A DNA stretch of 64,000 nucleotides from NCBI GenBank assembly GCA_016290775.1, contig JAEEVF010000006.1, positions 83,990-147,989 on the forward strand, given 5' to 3'. This stretch comes from Acetatifactor sp. (lineage in GTDB: Bacteria > Bacillota > Clostridia > Lachnospirales > Lachnospiraceae). Below the pieces are notes generated by a model. It saw only the letters and a list, made by a program, of their open reading frames with translations, ran no database searches and had not been told where the DNA came from. Shown piece by piece: positions 47,860-56,841 of the stretch (position 1 is its first letter; every line of letters begins with the position of its first letter). Both the position numbers and the translations under genes were made by a program.

Positions 47860-48921
47860 ATGAGCGAATCAAATAACGCAGAAACAAGAATTGAAGACTG
47901 GGTGGCGAAGGAAGGTAAGGCCAAGAGAAGAAAGAAATGGCTTTGGATATTGCTTTTGATCGCGGCAGTGGTCCTGATCGTTGCAATCGTTATCCTGATC
48001 TGGAACATCGTAAAGAAAAACAAGAAATTTGAGCCCTTAAAGGACATCACCTATCTTAGCGGCCTCGACGTCATGTGCGGGCCCAACGGCATTGCACCTA
48101 TGGAGGACGGGTCCTTCCTGGTGACGGACGTGTTTGGAAAGAAGATCTGGAAGGCAGACAAAAACGGAGCGTCGGTATATGCCGGCGCCACCACCGAAAA
48201 GGATCCTTCCGGAGAGCCTTTGGGAGGATATAAGGACGGTAGCCTTGAGGAGAGCCTGTTCAAGGAGCCTTGGGCGATCATCCCGTTCCTGGACGGATTT
48301 GCCGTTTCCGACACGGAGAACAATGCAGTGCGCCTGGTGCGCGGCGATTGCGTGGAGACCATCAATGGTTCCTCCGACGTGCTGGAGATGGGCGACATGG
48401 GCGTGATCTTTGACCAGCCCACAGGCCTTGCTGCAGATGACCTCGGAAGACTTTACGTTGCCGATACCGGACGCGGCACGATCTACGTGATCACCGAGCA
48501 GGGACGCGTGGAAGTGTTTGAGGAAGGCCTGAACAGACCCATGGGCATCTGCTGGGCGGACGGCGCGCTGTACGTGGCAGAGACCGGTGAAAACCGCATC
48601 CTGCGGATCAAGGATGGCACGATGATCGTGTTCGCCGGAACGGGCGAAGAGGGCGACGAGGACGGGCTTGCAACCATGGCAAGCTTTGCATCACCTCAGG
48701 GCGTGTGCGCCTCCGACAACGGCGTTCTGTATGTTAGCGATACCGTGAACGGCACCGTGCGCAGGATCAAGGACGGCATGGTGGACACCATTCTGGAGTA
48801 TTCCGGCAAAGAGCTTTCGACCTATCCCACGATGCCGGTCGGCATGTGCTATAAGAACAAGGCATTATATATCTGCGACGTGTTCTCCAGAAGGGTTTAC
48901 ATCCTGGAGACGAAAGAATAA
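47860..48921 (+). CDS. Membrane-anchored NHL-repeat propeller protein
   Basis: A 353-residue protein. A short charged N-terminus (KAKRRKKW) is followed by one membrane helix (about residues 28-49) and then an outer domain of about 300 residues. NHL-type units recur: GLAADDLGRLYVADTGRGTIYVI, cited in part, GICWADGALYVAETGENRILRI and GVCASDNGVLYVSDTVNGTVRRI, each with the D-T/A-x-N/G turn. Propellers of this kind bind proteins or ligands. AGGAGG lies just after the stop of the giant gene and the start is 17 bases beyond that stop, so the genes are cotranscribed. A role in docking the giant protein or passing a signal to the downstream cyclase is inferred from position only. Confidence 0.85.
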   Translation: MSESNNAETRIEDWVAKEGKAKRRKKWLWILLLIAAVVLIVAIVILIWNIVKKNKKFEPLKDITYLSGLDVMCGPNGIAPMEDGSFLVTDVFGKKIWKADKNGASVYAGATTEKDPSGEPLGGYKDGSLEESLFKEPWAIIPFLDGFAVSDTENNAVRLVRGDCVETINGSSDVLEMGDMGVIFDQPTGLAADDLGRLYVADTGRGTIYVITEQGRVEVFEEGLNRPMGICWADGALYVAETGENRILRIKDGTMIVFAGTGEEGDEDGLATMASFASPQGVCASDNGVLYVSDTVNGTVRRIKDGMVDTILEYSGKELSTYPTMPVGMCYKNKALYICDVFSRRVYILETKE

Positions 48922-48930
48922 AGAATGATC

Positions 48931-48971
48931 AAAACCTCTGTATCATCCCGAAAGGAAGCTGCAGAGGTTTT
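48931..48971 (+). terminator. Hairpin between the NHL and cyclase genes (possible attenuator)
   Basis: AAAACCTCTG (48931-48940) pairs perfectly with CAGAGGTTTT (48962-48971) around a 21-base loop. The T-run is short (TTTTGTTA), so it may only partly terminate, lowering cyclase expression relative to the surface proteins. An ATG at 48925 would run the coding region through the hairpin, which argues for the later start. Confidence 0.6.
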
Positions 48972-48999
48972 GTTAAAAAAGAAAAAGGGGAACGGGAAC

Positions 49000-51030
49000 A
49001 TGAGTAAAAAGCGCAAAATGATCATCCGGCTGATCGTGGCCGTGTTGGTTTCGATACTGTTCTGCGTGCTGGCAGGCGAGCATGTTTTTGATTATCTGGA
49101 TGATTTATCAAGGGATTCACTGTTTCAACACCAAAAGCCCACGGATGGTGATGTCATAGTGGTCGGCATGGATCAAAAGGCTGTGGACGAGTTTGGACCT
49201 ATGCCGTGGCGCGGATACCTGGCGCAGGCAATCGAGTACCTCAATGCAGACCCCGCAAATCGCCCTGCAGCAATCTGTGTCGATATGCTTTTTGATTCGC
49301 CAGATGACCCTGAGGAGGACGCTGCACTTGCCAAGGCGATCAGAGAGGGCGGAAATGTGGTTTTGGCATCTTTTGCCACCTTTGGCACGGAAATTGTGAT
49401 CGATGGAGACAATTTCTATCCTGACGAGCAATATGTAAAAATATATAAGGAACCCTTTGATGACTTAAAGGAGGGCGCACATATTGGTCACATCAATGCA
49501 ATGGCCACTGAAGACGGGATTCTAAGGTCGGCGATCTTGGGATATGACGTACCAGGGAAAGGCTATGTCTATTCCATGCCCCGCGTGGCCTACGAAATGT
49601 ATTGTGAATACCATGGGATCATGCCAAATCCCTTACCGGAAACGGTAAATAAGTTTTATTTCGTAGATTTCACGGCGCTTCCCGATGGGTATTATGAAGG
49701 CATTTCCATGGCTGATCTGGTCAGTCAGGGCGAGGATGATAAGAATGCTGACCACAGCAATTTTAGGGGAAAGGTTGTGTTTATCGGACCCTATACTGTT
49801 GGCCTGCAGGACTTATACTTTACTGCGATCGATCATGCAAAGCCCATGTATGGCGTGGAATGGATGGCAAACCTTGTGGACCAATTCCGCGAGGGATTCT
49901 ATCCTCAATATGCATCAGATGTTTGGCAGATCATTTTACTGTTTATCGTAAGCTTTGGCTCACTCCTTTTCTTCTACGACAGGCATACGCTCAAGGCCTT
50001 GATCGCGGCAGTGGCATCGATCGCATTGTGGATCATCATTTGCCTTGTGTCGTATCGCTGCGGAGTGATCCTGCACGTACTGTGGATCCCGCTTTGTATC
50101 ACCGTCATGTTCATCATGTCGGTGGCACTGAACTTCATCCGTGCGCGTCGTGAGAAGCGCCGCGTTCAGAACACGTTCGGACATTACGTAGATCCTTCGA
50201 TCATGAAGACCCTGCTCGATCAAGGCAGCTCCGCACTGGAACTTGGCGGCAAATTATATGACATCGCCGTACTTTTCGTCGACGTTCGTGGATTCACTAC
50301 CATGAGTGAGAATATGGATCCTCCTACGGTCGTTGAAATCGTTAACCGTTACCTGACCTTGACCACTGAGTGTATCATCAAGAACCACGGCGTTCTGGAT
50401 AAGTTCGTAGGTGACTGTACCATGGCCTTCTGGAATGCGCCGTTTGCGCAGGAAGACCCCGTATACCTTGCGTGCTGCGCCGCCATGGACATGGTGGAAG
50501 GCTCCATCGCACTTGGAGAAGAGCTGCAGCAGCGCTTTGGCAGAAGCGTGTCCTTCGGTATCGGCGTGAACTGGGGTCCTGCAGTCGTTGGTAACATTGG
50601 CGCACCGCTTCGTATGGACTATACCGCCATCGGCGATACGGTAAACACTTCGGCTCGTCTGGAGGCAAATGCGCCCGGAGGTCAGATCCTGATCTCTCGC
50701 GCCGTGGCAGATCAGCTCGGCGACCGTGCAGAGTGCACCAGCCTTGGCGCAACCATCAAGCTGAAAGGTAAGGCAGAAGGCTTTGAGATCCTTCGTCTTG
50801 ATTCCCTGAAGCGCGACGCCAGAAGAACCGGCAAGGATGCCATCATCACCGCAAAGCCTGCCGAAAGCGTGAAGGAAGCCAAGGAAGAAGAGGCCAAAGC
50901 CGCCGAAGAAGCAAAGGCAGAGGAAGCCAAAGCAGAAGAAGCAAAGGCAGAAGAAGCAAAAGTAGAAGAAGCAAAGGCCCAAGAAATGAATGCGGCAGAA
51001 GCAGGCAAGCCTGAAGGAAACAAGGCATAA
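49000..51030 (+). CDS. CHASE2-domain class III adenylate/guanylate cyclase
   Basis: A 676-residue protein from the ATG preceded by AGGGGAA. One N-terminal membrane helix (8-25) leads to an extracellular CHASE2 domain (about 35-300; DVIVVGMDQKAVDEFG, PAAICVDMLFDSPDD, VVFIGPY). Three membrane helices (309-326, 331-351, 356-380) precede the cytoplasmic cyclase domain: metal ligands Asp428 (LFVDVRGFT) and Asp472 (VGDCTMAFWN), base-selecting Lys468 and Thr542, transition-state Asn549 and Arg553. All catalytic residues are present; the Lys/Thr pair fits class IIIb cyclases, suggesting cAMP. The last about 60 residues are a repetitive EEAKA helix. It is the third gene of the giant-protein operon. 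Confidence 0.92.
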   Translation: MSKKRKMIIRLIVAVLVSILFCVLAGEHVFDYLDDLSRDSLFQHQKPTDGDVIVVGMDQKAVDEFGPMPWRGYLAQAIEYLNADPANRPAAICVDMLFDSPDDPEEDAALAKAIREGGNVVLASFATFGTEIVIDGDNFYPDEQYVKIYKEPFDDLKEGAHIGHINAMATEDGILRSAILGYDVPGKGYVYSMPRVAYEMYCEYHGIMPNPLPETVNKFYFVDFTALPDGYYEGISMADLVSQGEDDKNADHSNFRGKVVFIGPYTVGLQDLYFTAIDHAKPMYGVEWMANLVDQFREGFYPQYASDVWQIILLFIVSFGSLLFFYDRHTLKALIAAVASIALWIIICLVSYRCGVILHVLWIPLCITVMFIMSVALNFIRARREKRRVQNTFGHYVDPSIMKTLLDQGSSALELGGKLYDIAVLFVDVRGFTTMSENMDPPTVVEIVNRYLTLTTECIIKNHGVLDKFVGDCTMAFWNAPFAQEDPVYLACCAAMDMVEGSIALGEELQQRFGRSVSFGIGVNWGPAVVGNIGAPLRMDYTAIGDTVNTSARLEANAPGGQILISRAVADQLGDRAECTSLGATIKLKGKAEGFEILRLDSLKRDARRTGKDAIITAKPAESVKEAKEEEAKAAEEAKAEEAKAEEAKAEEAKVEEAKAQEMNAAEAGKPEGNKA

Positions 51031-51211
51031 GCAATAAAAACAATGATTTTGGCGTGATTTATTGCCGAATTGTCCGCAGAAACCAAGAAACACGGGTGAA
51101 AAAGCAATAAAAACAGTGGTTTTGGAAAGATTTATTGCCGAATTACCCGCAGAAACCATGAAACACGGGTGAAAAAGCAATAAAAACAATGATTTTGGCG
51201 TGATTTATTGC
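51031..51211 (+). repeat. 73-bp tandem repeats (two and a half copies), each with a hairpin
   Basis: Copies begin at 51031, 51104 and 51177, directly after the cyclase stop codon. Each starts with GCAATAAA and carries TTTATTGC 19 bases later, giving an eight-base stem. The third copy stops after that hairpin and is followed by TTTTTGG, so it works as a terminator (51177-51217). Copies one and three share the same loop (ATGATTTTGGCGTGA), copy two differs, yet the stem is kept in all. The remaining bases to 51322 show no other feature. Confidence 0.85.
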
Positions 51212-51322
51212 TTTTTGGTTTAGTGCTGGTTTGGCAAGAACTGAATTGAGCATGGCTGCTAGAGCGCAGTTTTAGCAGGACATGAAGAGTGATAAGATTG
51301 GCAGGAAGGACTAAGAGATAAC

Positions 51323-52261
51323 ATGGGAATTCAACCAGATTTGATCTGCATGGGCATGGCCCTTGTGGATTCGATCATCAAGGGCTTTGACCCGGAGCCG
51401 ATCTCGGCTTCGGGATATCGGGCCGCATCGAGTACGCTGAGCGTTGGCGGCGAGGCCGTGAATGAAGCCATGGCGGCGGCAAAGCTTGGCACGAAGACAG
51501 GCATTCTGTGCGCCTTGGGAGAGGACGCGGCAGGCGATATGGTGCTTTCCGCACTTTCGCGCTGCGGCGTAGACACCTCGCTTGTACTGCGTGGCGAAGA
51601 CCATGCGACGCCCGTGACCACCATGTTTGTAAAGGACGACGGCACCAGAAAGTCCATTACGAATGGGTCGCACCGCTACAATTTTCATCCAGAGCGGTAT
51701 TTAGATCGCTTTACAAGCGCAAGGGCCATTATCCTGGGCTCCTTATTCCGCGCGCCCTTTGACGACCCGCAGATCATTCTTGCGGTGCTAAAGGCGGCAA
51801 AGGAAGCAGGGCTTTTGGTGGTTGCGGATACAAAGCTTCCGAACTTCCGCGTGCTCAGTCTTGACGACTTGAAGGAAGCCCTGCCTTACGTTGACTATAT
51901 CACCCCCAACGAGGATGAAGCCAAGTACTTTACGGGTAAGACGGAGCCTTTTGAGATGGCAGATGTCTTCCTTTCCTACGGGATCAAGAACGTGGTCATC
52001 AAGCTTGGCAGCAAAGGATGTTATTTCAAGAACGCAAGCGAAGCTTTTGCGCTTCCGCCCATGCCCATCAAGGCGGTGGACGCAACGGGCGCTGGAGATA
52101 ATTTTGTGGCAGGCCTTACTTGCGAGCTCCTTCGCGGCGCCGCTCCCAAGGACGCGCTTCTTTTTGCAAATGCCTGCGGCGCCATCTGCACGACGGCCGT
52201 CGGTGCCAGCACGGCGCTGAAAGACCGGCAGCAGGTGCTGGAGATGCTTAAATCTTTATAG
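51323..52261 (+). CDS. PfkB-family sugar or nucleoside kinase
   Basis: A 312-residue kinase of the ribokinase/PfkB family. The N-terminal signature is VGGEAVNEAMAAAKLG, and the C-terminal ATP and catalytic site is DATGAGDNFVAGL, where Asp is the base. ITPNEDEAKYFTG and VVIKLGSKGCYF are also typical. The exact substrate cannot be told; ribose, fructose, adenosine or inosine are candidates. The next gene, 21 bases downstream, is a 5'-nucleotidase, which makes nucleoside or ribose salvage attractive. The ribosome binding site is a weak GGAAGGA rather far upstream. Confidence 0.85.
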   Translation: MGIQPDLICMGMALVDSIIKGFDPEPISASGYRAASSTLSVGGEAVNEAMAAAKLGTKTGILCALGEDAAGDMVLSALSRCGVDTSLVLRGEDHATPVTTMFVKDDGTRKSITNGSHRYNFHPERYLDRFTSARAIILGSLFRAPFDDPQIILAVLKAAKEAGLLVVADTKLPNFRVLSLDDLKEALPYVDYITPNEDEAKYFTGKTEPFEMADVFLSYGIKNVVIKLGSKGCYFKNASEAFALPPMPIKAVDATGAGDNFVAGLTCELLRGAAPKDALLFANACGAICTTAVGASTALKDRQQVLEMLKSL

Positions 52262-52282
52262 TTTCGAAGGGATTGAATGTTC

Positions 52283-53761
52283 ATGGAAAAAGAAATCACG
52301 TTACTTCATGCGAATGACATTCACGGGCGTCTGAACTTCAGCGTCAACAAGGAATTTATGATCCAGGGAGGCATCTCTTTGCTCTCCGGTTACGTCAAAA
52401 AGACAAGGCAGGAGCGGCCTACGTTTTTCGGGATCTGCGGCGACGTGCTGCAGGAGGACGTAGGCGGTTCGGATTACAAGGGGACGAACACTGTGGAGCT
52501 GATCAACTATCTTCAGCCTGACGCCATCTCTCTTGGAAATCATGAACTGGATTATGGTCTCGCGCACCTTTTGATCTTTAAGCAGTGCCTGCGTTCGCAA
52601 GTGCTGTGCGCAAACATTGTGGTGTCGGCCTTGGATCAATATTTATTCCAGCCGAGCAAGGTGATCGAAGTCGGCGGCGTAAGGATCCTCTTCATCGGTG
52701 TCATCCCGAAGGCCTTCTTTAATGCCATCATGTCCGATGAATTCTGCCGCAATACGCTGGAATATAAGGACAGTTATGATGCGATCCGCGGCGAGATCAA
52801 GGCGCATGAAAGCGAGCACATTGACCTGGTGGTTCTGATGAGTCATTACGGGATCGACGGCGACCGGACGCTGGCGCAGGAATTGCCTGAGGACATTCAC
52901 GTCGACCTGATCCTCGGCGGCCACACCCACATCAACATGGATGAGGCGGAGGTAGTCGGCGGGATCCCCATCGCGCAATCTTCCTACGGGACGACGCACG
53001 TTGGCCGGTTCGACCTGACGGTGGACACGGAGAAGAAAAAGCTCGTCAAGTGGAGCTGGCAAAGGGTGCCGCTGACGGAGGAGACCTCTGAATTTGACTG
53101 CGGCGTGGACGACCTGGCGGACCGCGTTGTGTTCCACAAGAAAAAATCCCGCGAAAACGCACTCATCTGTGAGTTTGCGGACACATATACTCAAAAGAGC
53201 AGATTATATGAATCCGAACTCGGCGACATCATCGCGGATGCGTTCGCATCGATCTTTCCGATGGATTTTGCGATCCTGCAGTCGGGGAGCCTTCGCAAGG
53301 CGGAGTGCGGTCCCAAGGTGACCGAGAAGGATTTTAAGGAGTTATATCCTTTCGACGATCGTTACGTGATCGTGACGCTGACGGGGAAGGAGATCAAGGA
53401 TGCGTTTGATTATCTTTTCTCGCTGAAGCCGGACGGGTCCGTCATGAACGGCACGTTCCAATACAGCAAGGGCTTTCGGCTGGTTGCGGACGGGACGGAC
53501 TGCTGGCAGAAGGGCTGCAGGGTGACGAGCCTGACGCTAAATGGCGAGGAGTTTGAGGATGCGAAGGAGTACCACGTCGGCATGACCAGGAACTGCGTCA
53601 TCGGGTGCTTCCAGTACTTTAATCTGGTGGTTTCGCCGGAGCGTCAAAAGGTGGTTTCGCTGTCGACCTACCAGGCGCTCGCAACTTATTTCCTCACGAG
53701 GCCGGGCGTGGTTACGGCACCCGAGAAGGGAAGATTTATTCTCGAGAATTTCGAGGGCTAG
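52283..53761 (+). CDS. Cytosolic 5'-nucleotidase/UDP-sugar hydrolase family metallophosphatase
   Basis: A 492-residue protein of the UshA/5'-nucleotidase family. The N-terminal metallophosphatase has LLHANDIHGR, ICGDVLQ, GNHELDYG, SHYGIDGD and GGHTHIN for the two metals. The C-terminal 5_nucleotid_C domain (from about residue 290) has SELGDIIADAF and LQSGSLRKAEC. Most relatives are exported, but this one has no signal peptide, so it should act in the cytoplasm. Starts at 52277 and 52283 are both in frame; the latter is better spaced from AAGGGA. It follows the PfkB kinase closely. Confidence 0.88.
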   Translation: MEKEITLLHANDIHGRLNFSVNKEFMIQGGISLLSGYVKKTRQERPTFFGICGDVLQEDVGGSDYKGTNTVELINYLQPDAISLGNHELDYGLAHLLIFKQCLRSQVLCANIVVSALDQYLFQPSKVIEVGGVRILFIGVIPKAFFNAIMSDEFCRNTLEYKDSYDAIRGEIKAHESEHIDLVVLMSHYGIDGDRTLAQELPEDIHVDLILGGHTHINMDEAEVVGGIPIAQSSYGTTHVGRFDLTVDTEKKKLVKWSWQRVPLTEETSEFDCGVDDLADRVVFHKKKSRENALICEFADTYTQKSRLYESELGDIIADAFASIFPMDFAILQSGSLRKAECGPKVTEKDFKELYPFDDRYVIVTLTGKEIKDAFDYLFSLKPDGSVMNGTFQYSKGFRLVADGTDCWQKGCRVTSLTLNGEEFEDAKEYHVGMTRNCVIGCFQYFNLVVSPERQKVVSLSTYQALATYFLTRPGVVTAPEKGRFILENFEG

Positions 53762-53770
53762 GAGGCGATC

Positions 53771-53842
53771 GTGGATGATGAAGCCGAGCTGGCCAAGATG
53801 ACGGCGGAATACTTCGAAATGTTTGAGGTTAAGACGGCGTAA
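53771..53842 (+). CDS. Possible 23-residue microprotein
   Basis: A GTG at 53771 lies five bases after AGGAGG (53760-53765) and opens a 23-codon frame, MDDEAELAKMTAEYFEMF then EVKTA, ending in TAA. The product would be an acidic amphipathic helix. The strong ribosome binding site has no other obvious start. It overlaps nothing and sits between the nucleotidase and vWA genes. It could be a leader that couples translation, or chance. Confidence 0.35.
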   Translation: MDDEAELAKMTAEYFEMFEVKTA

Positions 53843-53884
53843 GTGAAGAGCGCCGATGCTTTTTGTGAGAAAGGTTTAGCGAAA

Positions 53885-55330
53885 ATGAAGGGGCAAGTGG
53901 AGGAACTGGCAGGGCAGGTGATGCGTCTTGCGCATGATGAACTTCTGATTCATCTGCGTTTTTTTGACGTGGCCCTGGCGGAGCTTGCGCTGACGGAGAG
54001 AGCAGGGCAAGGCAGCGCTGTGGCAGGCGGCCGCGAGGGCGCGCATGCTGGCGCTGCCCCCTTTCTTGAAACCGACGGCGCGCACCTTTTCTATGACCCC
54101 GTGGGCGTGCTCCGTGCCTATCAAAAAGAACCCCGTCTTGTGGCCAGAGGCATGCTTCATTCCCTTTTGCACTGCGTGTTCTTTCATCAGTTTCAGTATG
54201 ATAAGCTGGACGTGGAAAACTGGGACCTCGCGACGGACATTGCCGTTGAGAACGTGATCCAGGACATGCGGCTTGCGGGCATGGCTCTCGAGGAGGATCA
54301 GGACCGCGAACGAAAGCTCCGGGTGCTGCGTGAGGACGCGGGCGCGTTGACAGCGGAAAAGCTGTATCGCTATTTCCTTTTGAACCCGCCTTCGCAAAGC
54401 GAGCGGGAGGAGTTCATTCGGCTGTTTCGAAGGGACGCGCATGATGCGTGGAAGGCGGCGGAGGAACTGATCATCACGCAGGAGCAATGGAAGAAGATCA
54501 GCGAGCGCGTCAAGGCGGACCTCAAGTCCTTTACAAAAGGCAGGACGGGAGCCGAGACCTTGGAGAAAAACCTTGAGGAAGCCACGCGCGAGCGCTATGA
54601 TTACGGCGAGATCCTGCGCAGATTCACCGTGAGCGGCGAAGACATTCTCGTGAACGATGACGAATTCGATTATATATACTATACTTACGGGCTTCGGACC
54701 TACGGCAACATGCCCTTGGTGGAACCGCTCGAATACAAGGAAGTCCACAAGGTGAAGGAGTTTGTGATCGCCATCGACACGTCGGCTTCGTGTCGCGGCG
54801 AGGTGGTGCGGGCCTTTCTGAACAAGACCTATTCCATCCTAAAGAGCACGGAGAATTTCTTTCACAAGGTGAACGTGCACATCGTGCAGTGCGACGCCGA
54901 GGTGCAGAGCGACGCGAAGATCACCAGCGATGACGATTTTGAGACATTCATGAAATACGAAAAGCTGCGGGGATTTGGAGCGACGGACTTTCGGCCCGTG
55001 TTCACGTACGTGGAGAAGCTGAAGGACCAGGGCGAATTTGAGAACCTGAAAGGGCTGATCTACTTTACGGACGGCTATGGGATCTACCCGGAAAAGAATC
55101 CTGGATATGACGTGATCTTTGCATTTTTGGAGGAGGACGAGCACCGCGCACCCGTGCCGCCATGGGCGCTGAAGGTTGTGCTGGATATGCCAGTGGCTGA
55201 AAATGAGTCAAAAAAGAACACGTCCATGGCCTGGAATGCGAAGCATTCCATGATCCCGACCGAAGGGAGGGACATGCCGAAGGGCATGCCCAGTGGCACG
55301 TTGAAAGTGGTTTTGGAGGAAGAAGCATGA
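53885..55330 (+). CDS. DUF2201/vWA-domain protein with altered metallopeptidase motif
   Basis: A 481-residue protein. The N-terminal part resembles DUF2201 putative metallopeptidases, but the zinc motif reads HSLLH...H (His92, His96, His101) with Ser where HExxH enzymes have Glu, so hydrolysis is doubtful. The C-terminal part is a vWA-like domain with MIDAS start VIAIDTSASCRGE and later LIYFTDGYG. A GTG at 53843 would add 14 residues; the ATG at 53885 follows AAGG by 10 bases and I prefer it. Its stop overlaps the start of a MoxR-type ATPase by four bases, the standard partner of such vWA proteins. Confidence 0.82.
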   Translation: MKGQVEELAGQVMRLAHDELLIHLRFFDVALAELALTERAGQGSAVAGGREGAHAGAAPFLETDGAHLFYDPVGVLRAYQKEPRLVARGMLHSLLHCVFFHQFQYDKLDVENWDLATDIAVENVIQDMRLAGMALEEDQDRERKLRVLREDAGALTAEKLYRYFLLNPPSQSEREEFIRLFRRDAHDAWKAAEELIITQEQWKKISERVKADLKSFTKGRTGAETLEKNLEEATRERYDYGEILRRFTVSGEDILVNDDEFDYIYYTYGLRTYGNMPLVEPLEYKEVHKVKEFVIAIDTSASCRGEVVRAFLNKTYSILKSTENFFHKVNVHIVQCDAEVQSDAKITSDDDFETFMKYEKLRGFGATDFRPVFTYVEKLKDQGEFENLKGLIYFTDGYGIYPEKNPGYDVIFAFLEEDEHRAPVPPWALKVVLDMPVAENESKKNTSMAWNAKHSMIPTEGRDMPKGMPSGTLKVVLEEEA

Positions 55331-56841
55331 ACATTAAGCAAGCGAAGGAATATATCAAGAATTCGGTGAGTCTGTACCTGAAGAAGGATGAGTTTGGGGA
55401 GTATCGCGTGCCGGTGGTGCGGCAGCGTCCGATCTTTCTTTTAGGGGCGCCGGGCATCGGCAAGACGGCCATCATGGAGCAGATCGCGCAGGAGCTTGGG
55501 ATCGCTCTGGTGGCGTATTCCATGACGCACCACACGCGTCAGTCCGCGCTGGGACTCCCTTACATCGAAAAGAAAACCTACGGCGGCAAGGAATATTCCG
55601 TTTCGGAATATACCATGAGCGAGATCATCGCGTCCATTTACGATACAATGGAAGAGAGCGGGATGAAGGAGGGGATCTTGTTTCTCGACGAGATCAACTG
55701 CGTGTCGGAGACGCTTGCGCCGTCCATGCTGCAGTTCCTGCAATATAAGGTCTTCGGGCGTCACGTGGTGCCGGAGGGCTGGGTCATCGTGACCGCGGGA
55801 AATCCGCCGGAATATAACAAATCCGTCCGCGAATTTGACGTGGTGACGCTGGATCGTCTGAAGGTCCTTCCCGTGGAGCCAGACCTTCGCATCTGGAAGG
55901 AATATGCCACCGAGCGCGGCGTGCACGGAGCCGTGATGAGCTTTCTTGACCTGAAGAAGGATTATTTCTATGTTTCCGAAATGACGACCCAGGGCAGGAG
56001 CTATGTGACGGCCCGCGGCTGGGAGGATCTTTCGGAGATCTTAAAGCTCTATGAGGAAGAGGAGCTTAAGGTTGAGGAGAGCCTGGTGGAGCAGTACCTG
56101 CGCAATCCTAAGGTCGTAAAGGAATTTACGGCATATTATGACCTGTATCAGAAGTATAAAAAGGATTATCGCATTGAGGACATTTTGGACGGAGCGCCTT
56201 CGCCCATGGCGATCGCACGCGCAAAGCAGGCCTCTTTTGACGAGCGGCTTTCGCTCCTTGGCATGCTGCTTGACGCCGTACAGGGGGAGATGAAGGACGT
56301 GATGGAGCAGGCAGCCTATCTGACCGACCTCAAGGCGCCGTTATTGGCCCTAAAAGACAATCCTTTGGATGTGATGCTGAACAAGTTGGACGTGCAGACG
56401 GAAAGCCGTAAAAAGGCCCTTGTGAGCCTTCAGACGGCAGGTTCGCTTTCTGACGAGGACAAGAGGAAGTTTAAGAGGACCCTGCGCTTTTTGGAGGAGC
56501 GCAGAAAAGAGCTCTTCCTTCGGGAATTTGAAGGCGAGGATCCGTTTGAACACGTGAAGAAAAAATATAATGCCGAAGCGGTGCGTTTAAAACAAGAAAC
56601 AGAGCGCACCAGCGCAAGGCTGCACGCTCTGTTCCTTTTTGCGGAGCAAGGTTTTGCTTCCGCGGAGGGGGCTAATGGGAATGAGATGTTAATCTTAGTC
56701 ACGGAGCTTACGGTAGGAAAATCGTCCTCAGCGTTTATCGCAACGTTTGGAAGCGAAGACTACCGGGCTCACAACGAGCAGCTCATGCTCAGCGAACGGC
56801 AGAGCGACCTGAAGGCTCAGATCGCGGAGCTGGGGCTTTAA
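55327..56841 (+). CDS. MoxR-type AAA+ ATPase
   Basis: A 504-residue ATPase. Walker A is GAPGIGKT (about residues 38-45), Walker B ILFLDEIN, and the sensor region GWVIVTAGNPPEYNK. The C-terminal about 200 residues are helical and charged (RRKELFLREFEGEDPF) and are family-specific. The ATG overlaps the TGA of the vWA gene (ATGA), so the two are translationally coupled. MoxR-vWA pairs act as chaperones that load metals or assemble enzyme complexes; the client is not shown here. The stop overlaps the stop of the converging permease gene by four bases. Confidence 0.88.
   Translation: MNIKQAKEYIKNSVSLYLKKDEFGEYRVPVVRQRPIFLLGAPGIGKTAIMEQIAQELGIALVAYSMTHHTRQSALGLPYIEKKTYGGKEYSVSEYTMSEIIASIYDTMEESGMKEGILFLDEINCVSETLAPSMLQFLQYKVFGRHVVPEGWVIVTAGNPPEYNKSVREFDVVTLDRLKVLPVEPDLRIWKEYATERGVHGAVMSFLDLKKDYFYVSEMTTQGRSYVTARGWEDLSEILKLYEEEELKVEESLVEQYLRNPKVVKEFTAYYDLYQKYKKDYRIEDILDGAPSPMAIARAKQASFDERLSLLGMLLDAVQGEMKDVMEQAAYLTDLKAPLLALKDNPLDVMLNKLDVQTESRKKALVSLQTAGSLSDEDKRKFKRTLRFLEERRKELFLREFEGEDPFEHVKKKYNAEAVRLKQETERTSARLHALFLFAEQGFASAEGANGNEMLILVTELTVGKSSSAFIATFGSEDYRAHNEQLMLSERQSDLKAQIAELGL

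Noticed and set aside
48925..48999. Upstream ATG for the CHASE2 cyclase
   Set aside because: The extra 25 residues would be coded by the hairpin; the ATG at 49000 has the better ribosome binding site and begins the membrane-helix region.
51031..51211. 73-bp repeats as attachment sites of an integrated element
   Set aside because: No integrase, no flanked cargo and the copies are directly adjacent; hairpin and T-run fit a terminator.
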